The notes under the pieces: generated by a model
The model's database searches: none
What the model was told of the DNA's origin: nothing
The model's input: the letters and a program-made list of their open reading frames with translations, nothing else
DNA from: Verrucomicrobiota bacterium
GTDB lineage: Bacteria; Verrucomicrobiota; Verrucomicrobiia; Limisphaerales; UBA9464
Direction of reading: 5' to 3'
Assembly (NCBI GenBank): GCA_025354845.1
Contig: JANXMD010000719.1
Span: 1-6,542, forward strand
DNA length: 6,542 nt
In this document: positions 1-5,905 of the stretch, one piece after another
Layout: each line of letters begins with the position of its first letter
Position numbering within the stretch: position 1 is the stretch's first letter
Program-made: the position numbers and the translations under genes

Positions 1-249
1 TCCTGGATTGCCAAACCACTGGAGTGGGCGGGGCAGTGGAGCTATTCGCTCTATCTTGTCCATATGCTCGGAATAGCACTGGTCGCATCTCTTGGGTTTA
101 CATCCCTTCGGCCGTTCCCGCGCTGGGGAATCGAGATTTCGATCATCTTGGGATTCGCCTACCTGTTCTTCTTGCTCGTCGAGCTGCCTTCCCACTGGTT
201 GAGCCGGCGGGCCGCCGCTTGGGTCCAAGCGCGTCTCTCGAAGGCTTGA
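1..249 (+). CDS. Acyltransferase family 3 (OafA/YrhL-like) membrane protein, C-terminal end only
   Basis: The frame is open from the left edge and stops at TGA 247-249, so only the last 82 residues are visible and the start lies outside. The visible part begins with a W-x-G-x-x-SYSLYLVH stretch (about residues 11-21 of the fragment). This is the C-terminal hallmark of acyltransferase-3 integral membrane enzymes, which move acetyl or other acyl groups from the cytoplasm onto sugars of O-antigen, exopolysaccharide or peptidoglycan. Two hydrophobic membrane segments follow, with a short Arg/Pro-containing loop between them. The fragment ends with an ELPSHW motif (the family typically has E-x-P here) and a basic amphipathic tail. 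The catalytic N-terminal histidine/arginine region cannot be seen. The location directly before two glycosyltransferases supports a role in decorating a surface glycan. The exact acyl group and sugar are unknown. Confidence 0.88.
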   Translation, partial: SWIAKPLEWAGQWSYSLYLVHMLGIALVASLGFTSLRPFPRWGIEISIILGFAYLFFLLVELPSHWLSRRAAAWVQARLSKA

Positions 250-272
250 ATCCCTGCGGCACCCGCGTCCGC

Positions 273-1448
273 GTGCGCATTCTCCACGTCATTCCATCGG
301 TCTGTCCTTCCCAAGGTGGACCCAGCGTCGCCCTTCCCTTGATGGCGCGAGCCCTGGCGAGTCAGGGGATCCAGGTCGACGTGGCGACGACCAACGACGG
401 CGGTGCGGGCAAGAGAAATGGTGAACCGTTGGGCACCCCTCTCGAGCGCGACGGGTACCGTCTGTTTCAGTTCCAGAAGCAGACGGAATTCTACAAGGTC
501 TCGCTCCCTCTTTCCCGCTGGGTGGCAGGGCACGTGACGGAATACAGAGTCGTGCACGTCCACGCGTTGTTTTCGCATGCCCCCACGACCGCGGCCTCCC
601 ATGCCACCGCTCGGGGTGTCCCATATATCGTTCGACCCCTCGGGGTGCTGAACGCCTGGGGAATGCGTCATCGCCGGCCTGGGTTCAAAACTCTGTCGTT
701 TCGATTCCGGGAGTTGCCATTGCTCCACCGGGCGGCGGCCATCCACTACACCAGCCGGGCTGAGCAACGGGAGGCTGAATCCATCGGAGTTCCGACCCGC
801 GGGGTCATTGTGCCGCTCGGCATTGACCTGGAACCCTTCCGCGAGCCTCCAAACCCCTCCCCGTTTCTGGAAGCATTCCCAAGTCTCCGGGGAAGGAAGG
901 TGCTGCTGTTCCTGTCACGCCTGGATCCGAAGAAAGGCTTCGACCTGCTCCTGCCGGCGCTGGAACGGATCCGAGCTCAACACCCGGACGCCCGCCTCGC
1001 TCTCGCCGGGAGCGGATCGCCCGACTATGAGCAGAACCTTCGTGAATCCCTGGGCAGACGGGGCTTGGCAGAGATGGTGGTTTGGACCGGTTTCCTTGAA
1101 GGCGCCTTGAAGCGATCTGCCCTCGGCGCCGCGACCGCCTACATTCTCCCCTCCCACTCGGAGAACTTCGGCATTGCGGCCGTGGAAGCGCTAGCATCCG
1201 GAACTCCCTGCATTTTGACGCCTGGCGTCGCCGTCGCGGAGGGACTCCAGGAGCTTGGAGCCGCACTCGTCCCCACCGCAGCTCCTGATGCAATCGCCGA
1301 GGCGATCGACCGCTTGTTTTCCTCACCCGAGACCGCGGCGCAGATTGGTTCCCGCGGGCGGGCGCACGCATTGCAAGAGTTCTCCATGGACACCATGGGT
1401 GCGCGCCTCGTTGATCTGTATTCGCGGCTCGGAAAGGACAAGTCATGA
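273..1448 (+). CDS. Glycosyltransferase, GT4 family (GT-B fold)
   Basis: Predicted to move a sugar from a nucleotide-sugar donor onto a growing lipid-linked glycan at the cytoplasmic face of the inner membrane. The reading frame is open from base 24. I place the start at GTG 273 because it gives the standard GT4 opening, (M)RILHVIPS followed by a GGP loop (residues 15-17), and a 391-residue product of normal family length. TTG 246, overlapping the previous stop, is an alternative. Neither has a good ribosome site. The N-terminal domain carries an HVH segment near 95-97 and RPLG at 121-124. The C-terminal domain begins with FLSRLDPKKG, where R216 and K221 match the phosphate-binding Arg/Lys of the family. 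It continues with a GSG turn and ends with the E-x7-E motif (E297 and E305, in SENFGIAAVEALASG). No membrane segment is evident. Donor and acceptor cannot be told from sequence. The 3' end overlaps the next gene by four bases, so the two are probably translationally coupled. Confidence 0.94.
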   Translation: MRILHVIPSVCPSQGGPSVALPLMARALASQGIQVDVATTNDGGAGKRNGEPLGTPLERDGYRLFQFQKQTEFYKVSLPLSRWVAGHVTEYRVVHVHALFSHAPTTAASHATARGVPYIVRPLGVLNAWGMRHRRPGFKTLSFRFRELPLLHRAAAIHYTSRAEQREAESIGVPTRGVIVPLGIDLEPFREPPNPSPFLEAFPSLRGRKVLLFLSRLDPKKGFDLLLPALERIRAQHPDARLALAGSGSPDYEQNLRESLGRRGLAEMVVWTGFLEGALKRSALGAATAYILPSHSENFGIAAVEALASGTPCILTPGVAVAEGLQELGAALVPTAAPDAIAEAIDRLFSSPETAAQIGSRGRAHALQEFSMDTMGARLVDLYSRLGKDKS

Positions 1449-2224
1449 TCACCCCGCTTATCCTGACCTACAACGAGCAGGAGAACATCGAGCGGACCCT
1501 TCGTCGCCTGGATTGGGCGGAGGTGGTGGTGGTGATCGACAGTGGGAGCACCGACTCGACGCTGGAAATCCTCCGTCGGTTTCCCAAAGTTCGCATCGTC
1601 CACCGCCCGTTTGACAACCATACCGACCAATGGAATTTCGGCGTGGCCCAATGCCAGACGGCCTGGGTGCTGTCCCTGGATGCGGACTATTGTCTGGTTC
1701 CGGAGCTGGAAGCCGTTCTCCGTTGTTGGACCCCCGACCCAGCCATCGTGGCCTGGTACGCCCGGTTCCGTTACTGCATTGGCGGCGTGCCCCTTCGAGC
1801 GAGTCTGTACCCGGCCCGCGCCGTGCTTTTTCGAAAGGATCGCTGCACCTACCTGGATGACGGCCACACTCAACTGCTGAAGGTGAACGGCCCAACCGGA
1901 TTCCTTCAGCAGCCGATTCTTCACGACGACCGGAAACCGCTGCGGCGCTGGCTGCAGGAGCAGATTCGGTACGTCGAACGCGAATCGGTAAAACTTCAGC
2001 ACACGCCCCCGGGCGAGTTGGGATTCAACGACCGGGTTCGCTCCCAGATTCTCCCGGGCCCGTTTTTGGTCCTCGGTTACTTGCTGTTGGGACGCGGCCT
2101 GATTCTGGACGGCTGGCGGGGGTGGTTCTACTGCCTCCAGCGAACCTACGTGGAGCTTCTGCTTTCCCTTCACCTTCTCGAATCCAGACTCTCCCGAGGT
2201 CCGCACGGGCGGGCCCGCGTCTGA
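1445..2224 (+). CDS. Glycosyltransferase, GT2 family (WaaE/KdtX-like)
   Basis: A 259-residue GT-A-fold glycosyltransferase, expected to add a sugar from a nucleotide-sugar donor with inversion at the anomeric carbon. It opens with PLILTYNEQENIERTL, the usual first strand and helix of GT2. This is followed by the nucleotide-binding D32 in IDSGSTDST and a metal-binding D-x-D (D79 and D81, in SLDADY). An FDNHTDQWNFG stretch at 56-66 and a C-terminal part containing YVERES and LILDGWRGW resemble the WaaE/KdtX-like subgroup known from lipopolysaccharide core and exopolysaccharide synthesis. That resemblance is from memory of the family, and the substrate is not predicted. The length is normal for this compact subgroup. 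There is no strong membrane anchor, only a hydrophobic amphipathic stretch near 205-220. The ATG at 1445 is fixed by the ATGA overlap with the previous gene's stop, a common sign of co-translation. Confidence 0.93.
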   Translation: MITPLILTYNEQENIERTLRRLDWAEVVVVIDSGSTDSTLEILRRFPKVRIVHRPFDNHTDQWNFGVAQCQTAWVLSLDADYCLVPELEAVLRCWTPDPAIVAWYARFRYCIGGVPLRASLYPARAVLFRKDRCTYLDDGHTQLLKVNGPTGFLQQPILHDDRKPLRRWLQEQIRYVERESVKLQHTPPGELGFNDRVRSQILPGPFLVLGYLLLGRGLILDGWRGWFYCLQRTYVELLLSLHLLESRLSRGPHGRARV

Positions 2225-2287
2225 ATCGGAATTCATGGCCTTTCCTCGCCGGTCCGTTTACGATTTTTGGGTCAACTGCCACACCCC
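2225..2287 (+). other. Short intergenic spacer before the outer-membrane protein gene
   Basis: These 63 bases separate the GT2 stop from the chosen ATG. I see no convincing promoter hexamers, hairpin terminator or Shine-Dalgarno sequence, so read-through from the glycosyltransferase genes is the simplest view. An ATG at 2235 is in a different frame and is not a start for the barrel gene. Confidence 0.5.
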
Positions 2288-3574
2288 ATGACCTTCGGTA
2301 CACGTCCTCAACTCATCCCGGCCTGTATTGCAGCATTGGCCGCTCTTTCCGGGGCTTCGCTTTACGCCGCCGGGCTCAACGTCGTTCCCGCACTTCCGGA
2401 GGCCAAGACCGCCGCGGACAAAGGTGCCGACGGCGAGGATTTCTGGGGTGAATTCTGGAACGGCCCAGGCGGCTACACCTGGAAGGACTTCGCGCTCACT
2501 GGAAACCTCAATTACAAGGGGTTCTACACCGACAATCTTCAAGTGTCCGGGACCTCCAAAGTCAGCGACTTTGCGAATTACCTGACGCCTTTGATCCAGA
2601 TTGACCGGAATGTCGAATCCACCACCGGGGGTACCGGAGTTCACGTGGCGTACCAACCCACCTTCATTTTCAACGCCTCGCATCCGGAGTACGATCGCAA
2701 CTACCAGGCGATTCGGGGGAGCGTGGACCACGAGTGGGGTGAAAAAAGCATTACTCTGAGCCACCGATACCAGAAAACCAGCGAAGGGTTGACGCAGTCC
2801 GGCGTGCTTGCGCCGCAACAAGGGAACGAGACCCTGCTCGATTTTCAAAGCCCGTTGACCGGGAAGGTCCGGTTGGATCTGTTGGCGTCGCAGTCGCTCA
2901 GCGAAACGGATCCCGTTCTCGGGTTTTCCAAGCAGTCAGTGGATGGCTGGGAAGGCACCGCGTTTGCCACCATGGATCTCTTTCCCAAGATTACCGCGGG
3001 CCTGGGTTTAGGGGGCGGCTATGGGGAACAAAGGAATCCCACCAAGGACTACCGGTTCGTCAATGAGCGGCTGCTAACTCGCTGGAACTATCTTCTTTCC
3101 GGGAAGTTGACGCTGAGTCTGGATGCAGGGCTCCAATTCGCCCAGTCGCAGGATGACGGCGTTCGCGATCCGGAAGTGGCCCCGATCTTCAATTTCCTGC
3201 TCACTTACAACCCACGCTATGGCACCTCCTTCTCGCTTCTGGCAGGGCGCAGCAGCGGTTCGGCTCAGTTTTTTAGCGGTCAAAACGTGGTCCAAACATC
3301 GACCCAGCTCTTGGCCCGCCAGCGCCTGTACGAGAATTTCGCCCTGATTGCGGGATTCGGATACATTTTGGGAGACTATCAAGTGTTAGACACCAGCATC
3401 TTGAATCGGGCCGCGGGTTACGAGGGGTACAATTTCAATGCTGAGGTCCAGTGGCGGATCAATGCCCGAATTTCCTCCGGGTTGTTCTACCAATATCAGA
3501 CGCGCACTTCTGCACGAACCATCGACGCTTTGAACTCCAACCAAGTGGGGCTAACCGTTGACCTGCGGTTTTAA
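2288..3574 (+). CDS. Outer-membrane beta-barrel protein of an exopolysaccharide locus
   Basis: A 428-residue exported protein. The ATG at 2288 is chosen over the in-frame TTG at 2267 because it gives a clean signal peptide: R6, then a hydrophobic Ala/Leu run to about residue 25, with a likely cut in SLYA-AG near residues 27-28. The mature protein starts with a short acidic linker. It then shows many alternating hydrophobic/polar strands rich in Tyr, Phe, Gly and Asn, and ends in VGLTVDLRF. A terminal phenylalanine in an amphipathic last strand is the classic signal for barrel insertion by the BAM machinery. The opening of the barrel (YTDNL, then SDF and a TPLIQID strand) recalls the putative beta-barrel porin 2/EpsL-like group that accompanies exopolysaccharide clusters. 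That match is from memory and was not searched. It may help polymer export or surface attachment, but a general porin role is equally open. It starts 63 bases after the GT2 gene and probably shares its transcript. Confidence 0.85.
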   Translation: MTFGTRPQLIPACIAALAALSGASLYAAGLNVVPALPEAKTAADKGADGEDFWGEFWNGPGGYTWKDFALTGNLNYKGFYTDNLQVSGTSKVSDFANYLTPLIQIDRNVESTTGGTGVHVAYQPTFIFNASHPEYDRNYQAIRGSVDHEWGEKSITLSHRYQKTSEGLTQSGVLAPQQGNETLLDFQSPLTGKVRLDLLASQSLSETDPVLGFSKQSVDGWEGTAFATMDLFPKITAGLGLGGGYGEQRNPTKDYRFVNERLLTRWNYLLSGKLTLSLDAGLQFAQSQDDGVRDPEVAPIFNFLLTYNPRYGTSFSLLAGRSSGSAQFFSGQNVVQTSTQLLARQRLYENFALIAGFGYILGDYQVLDTSILNRAAGYEGYNFNAEVQWRINARISSGLFYQYQTRTSARTIDALNSNQVGLTVDLRF

Positions 3575-3648
3575 CCCCGAAGTCCGGGAGACTCTGGAGG
3601 GGCGGTGCTGGACTGGTTGTCAGCGGAATCGATTTCATCTGGAACACG

Positions 3649-5100
3649 ATGCTGAAAATTCACCTCGCTGAGTATTCGCTGCTTTGCTTTGCCGTATCTT
3701 GTGTCTCGGCCTTGGTTGTCCTGCGCCTCCTGATGGCACGCGCCCTGACCGGTTGGATTCCCGCCCAGCTTCTTCCCGCCCCCCAAGGCGACGAACGCCC
3801 CATCCCGAGAACCGGTGGGATCGCGGTCGTCATTGGCATCGTGGTCGTCGGACTCATCGGAATGGTGCGTGGCGCACATCTTGCCGCTCCTTCCTCCACC
3901 ACCGGGCTCCTTGTGGGAATGGCCGGGATGTTTTTGGTCGGACTTGCGGAGGATTTTTTCCCGTCCTTTGGTGGCTGGCGGATTCCGGCGCAGGTGATGG
4001 TTGCCGTCGCCGCGCTCTTGTCCGGTCTCCGAATGGAGTCGTTTCATCTGCCTTTTCTTGGAGAGGTTGAGTTCTCGAGTCTCATCGGTGCCGCGGTAAC
4101 CATTAGCTGGTTGGTTGTCTGCACCAACGTGATCGGGCTGGTCAACGGAGTCGAAGGCGCCGTCGGCGGGATCAGTCTGATGGTCTTGGGCCTCACCTAC
4201 GACGTGGCATTCGGATTCGGGGATGCGGGCGTCGCACTTTTCGTCGCAGGCATGGCGGGAGGTCTCGCCGCGCTGCTGTGGTACAACTTCCCACCGGCAA
4301 AGATTCTCTTGGGACGCAATGGCACCTACTTGTTGGGAATGGCCCTGGGAGGACTTTCCATCGAGGTCAGTCACAAGGGAGCCTTCCAGTTCGCCTTTTT
4401 GGCACCGACCTTGGCGATGGGCCTCCCATTCCTTGATGTCGCCATCGTCATTGCCCGACGATTGTTACGCGGGGTACCGCTGCTTCGCGCGGATCGTCGC
4501 CATATCCATCATCGACTGGAGGATCAGGGGTTGGATCCGATTCAGACGCTCATGGTCATGTATGCAGTTTCAGTCTGCTTTCTGGCGGGCGGGTTTGTGG
4601 TGATGTGGACGCAAGGCCAGCTGATTCCTTTGGTTCTGACCTTGGTGATGGTCCTGGCGTTGTTGTTTGTCCGCCAACTGAGCCGAAACGGCACTTCGAC
4701 TACCGTCCGCTCGGTTTTGAGCGAATCGGCGATTGTCAGGCGCGAAATCAAGAACGCCCAGGCACTAGGACGCTGGCTTTCACTTCAATCCGAACGCGTC
4801 TCGGACTTTGACGAGTTCTGGAGCCGTGCCTGCACGGTGGCAGCAGACCTTCAGCTGCTCGGATTGGAACTACAGGGCGACGGAATTGCTCGCTACTACT
4901 CTTCAGGTCTTCCGAAGAATGATGGGCTGAGCAGTCGGCATCGCATCGTGGGTCCCAATGGAGTTTCGATTCAGCTCTTGGTTCGAGGGGATTCGGCAAA
5001 GACCACTCCGCATCTCTTTTATACTTTGTCCGAGTTGTTGACCGAAGCCTTCCAGGACGGTCTCCAGCGGGCCCGCCACTTCAAGTTGCGGGCGGATTGA
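3649..5100 (+). CDS. MraY/WecA-like polyprenyl-phosphate sugar-1-phosphate transferase homologue with substituted active-site acids and a soluble C-terminal domain
   Basis: A 483-residue polytopic membrane protein. About ten or eleven hydrophobic segments fill residues 8-341, and a soluble domain of about 140 residues follows (343-483). Members normally transfer HexNAc-1-phosphate from UDP-sugar to undecaprenyl phosphate, the first step of O-antigen, exopolysaccharide or peptidoglycan lipid intermediates. Preserved landmarks are PIPRTGG (51-57), D263 in PFLDV, D282, and HIHHRL (285-290). Unusual are the acidic sites. The usual DD pair is E101-D102 (GLAEDF). The N-x-x-N-x-x-DG-x-DG loop reads N160-x-x-G-x-x-NG-x-EG (N166, E169). 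The GD-x-GS metal site reads GRNGT with R223. The C-terminal domain has no motif I can name. The ATG at 3649 has only a weak upstream GGAA, and it gives a normal N-terminal first helix. It may be an active divergent enzyme or a non-catalytic paralogue. It is last in the plus-strand run, before the terminator. Confidence 0.88.
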   Translation: MLKIHLAEYSLLCFAVSCVSALVVLRLLMARALTGWIPAQLLPAPQGDERPIPRTGGIAVVIGIVVVGLIGMVRGAHLAAPSSTTGLLVGMAGMFLVGLAEDFFPSFGGWRIPAQVMVAVAALLSGLRMESFHLPFLGEVEFSSLIGAAVTISWLVVCTNVIGLVNGVEGAVGGISLMVLGLTYDVAFGFGDAGVALFVAGMAGGLAALLWYNFPPAKILLGRNGTYLLGMALGGLSIEVSHKGAFQFAFLAPTLAMGLPFLDVAIVIARRLLRGVPLLRADRRHIHHRLEDQGLDPIQTLMVMYAVSVCFLAGGFVVMWTQGQLIPLVLTLVMVLALLFVRQLSRNGTSTTVRSVLSESAIVRREIKNAQALGRWLSLQSERVSDFDEFWSRACTVAADLQLLGLELQGDGIARYYSSGLPKNDGLSSRHRIVGPNGVSIQLLVRGDSAKTTPHLFYTLSELLTEAFQDGLQRARHFKLRAD

Positions 5101-5148
5101 TGGGATTCGATTCCCTAGATTCCGATCCCCATCCTCATCCTTAAAAAC

Positions 5149-5178
5149 AAAAACGCCGCGCAGATGCGCGGCGTTTTT
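5149..5178. terminator. Bidirectional intrinsic terminator between convergent genes
   Basis: A perfect 13-base inverted repeat, AAAAACGCCGCGC (5149-5161) and GCGCGGCGTTTTT (5166-5178), encloses a four-base AGAT loop. The GC-rich core is flanked by A5 on the left and T5 on the right, so the transcript from either strand forms a strong stem followed by a U run. It lies 48 bases after the stop of the MraY/WecA-like gene and 17 bases beyond the stop of the minus-strand repeat-protein gene. That position suits the end of both transcripts. The rest of the 95-base gap (5101-5195) shows no gene. Confidence 0.93.
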
Positions 5179-5195
5179 CGTGTCCTAAAAGAGGA

Positions 5196-5879
5196 TCAGA
5201 TTTGACCCGGGTTCTTGCAGGTCGCGGTCTGAGGGATGTTATAGGTTTTGCCGCCGAGAGTCAGCGAACCTCCACCAGTGCTTCCCGTGTTTCCCGAAGC
5301 CCCACCACTCGAACTTCCGCTCGAAGTGACGGTTTGTTTGACGCTGCTTGGAGGCGTCTTGTACTTCGACGCAGAACGTGCGGAAAACTCTGTCACTGTT
5401 CCGTCAACCGGTGCGAACTGGCTGGCAAATTCGGACGCTGCTTCGCGAACCGCCGGAAGCCGGCCACCAACAATTGAGGCTCCAGTCGCAGCCAAGGAGG
5501 GATTCAACTGGCCAACCGCGGAAAGGGCGACAAGGAACGCGTCCGGAGCCTTATCCATGACGGCTTCCATGACTGCGGCCACTTCGTCCGGCGCCACGGT
5601 GAGCACGGCACGAACAGTCGCGGAGACCACCGTAGGGTGCTGTTCGAGCACTTCGGCAACGGCGGCGCGAACCACAGCGGAGCGCTCACTCTTGGATGCG
5701 GCCATGACCAGATGCGCCGCGCGATAGGGCGCCTCGACTAGCTTGACGCTGGTAAGCGAAATCTTAATCGAGGCGATCTTTTCGGCCGAAAGCGCAAATT
5801 GAGGCGCCTGCGCACCCATAGCCGACAAAGCAACACCTGCCGCCAACGCGGTGGCCAAGGGAACCATTGGAATCTTCAT
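5196..5879 (-). CDS. Secreted alanine-rich protein with 15-residue helical repeats, unknown function
   Basis: I do not recognise a named family. The 227-residue product starts at ATG 5879-5877 with a signal peptide: K2, a hydrophobic Ala/Leu/Val run at 6-22, and a likely cut at AMGAQA near 23-25. It is therefore exported to the periplasm or beyond. Residues 68-157 form six consecutive 15-residue units, each a short Ala/Val-rich amphipathic helix ending in proline (P82, P97, P112, P127, P142, P157). Residues about 52-67 look like a worn extra unit. After the repeats comes a Ser/Gly/Thr-rich linker (about 180-207), then a short tail, LGGKTYNIP, with the single mature cysteine C221. There is no PEP-CTERM motif or C-terminal membrane anchor. 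The start has only a weak purine-rich GAAAAG upstream. The gene begins 26 bases after the PEP-CTERM gene on the same strand, so it is probably co-transcribed. A stacked-helix (solenoid-like) structure is an inference from the repeat period. Confidence 0.85.
   Translation of the reverse strand: MKIPMVPLATALAAGVALSAMGAQAPQFALSAEKIASIKISLTSVKLVEAPYRAAHLVMAASKSERSAVVRAAVAEVLEQHPTVVSATVRAVLTVAPDEVAAVMEAVMDKAPDAFLVALSAVGQLNPSLAATGASIVGGRLPAVREAASEFASQFAPVDGTVTEFSARSASKYKTPPSSVKQTVTSSGSSSGGASGNTGSTGGGSLTLGGKTYNIPQTATCKNPGQI
5409..5678 (-). repeat. Six tandem 45-base (15-codon) units inside the secreted repeat protein
   Basis: The encoded prolines fall at residues 82, 97, 112, 127, 142 and 157, exactly 15 apart. 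Between them hydrophobic Ala/Val/Leu positions recur in step, for example AVVRAAVAEVLEQHP, TVVSATVRAVLTVAP and DEVAAVMEAVMDKAP. The first three units are most alike. The last three are more diverged (QLNP, GRLP, QFAP endings). Similarity is at the protein level; the DNA copies have drifted well apart, so this is an old internal duplication. Confidence 0.8.
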
Positions 5880-5905
5880 AGAATTAGCTTTTCGGAAAAG
5901 TTGGA

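Noticed and set aside
24..272. N-terminal extension of the GT4 frame back to base 24
   Set aside because: This region codes for the acyltransferase C-terminus in another frame. The extended residues do not resemble glycosyltransferase sequence.
1139..2236. Long open frame of 365 codons on the minus strand
   Set aside because: It lies opposite the two glycosyltransferase genes, whose motifs are unmistakable. The minus-strand product has no recognisable domain and a composition typical of an antisense shadow in GC-rich DNA.
2288..2370. Lipoprotein signal in the barrel protein (Cys13 preceded by LIPA)
   Set aside because: The cysteine lies inside the hydrophobic core only seven residues after R6, too early for a lipobox, and a good signal-peptidase I site follows near residue 27. 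The protein also ends as a standard barrel.
3617..3648. Possible -35 box TTGTCA before the MraY/WecA-like gene
   Set aside because: No acceptable -10 hexamer is found at 16-18 bases downstream, and the sequence runs directly into the start codon. Not supported as a promoter.
3571..4374. Minus-strand open frame of 267 codons
   Set aside because: Opposite the MraY/WecA-like gene. The product is a very hydrophilic His/Asp/Gly/Gln-rich sequence without structure-like patterning, as expected from the reverse of a membrane-protein gene.
5103..5116. Small inverted repeat GGGATTCGATTCCC just after the MraY/WecA-like stop
   Set aside because: Only four base pairs close the stem and no T tract follows. 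The real terminator is the hairpin at 5149-5178.
5248..5727. Plus-strand open frame of 159 codons opposite the repeat protein
   Set aside because: Its Ala/Thr/Ser-rich product mirrors the Ala-rich repeats of the minus-strand gene. The minus strand has the signal peptide and the exact 15-residue period, so that is the coding strand.
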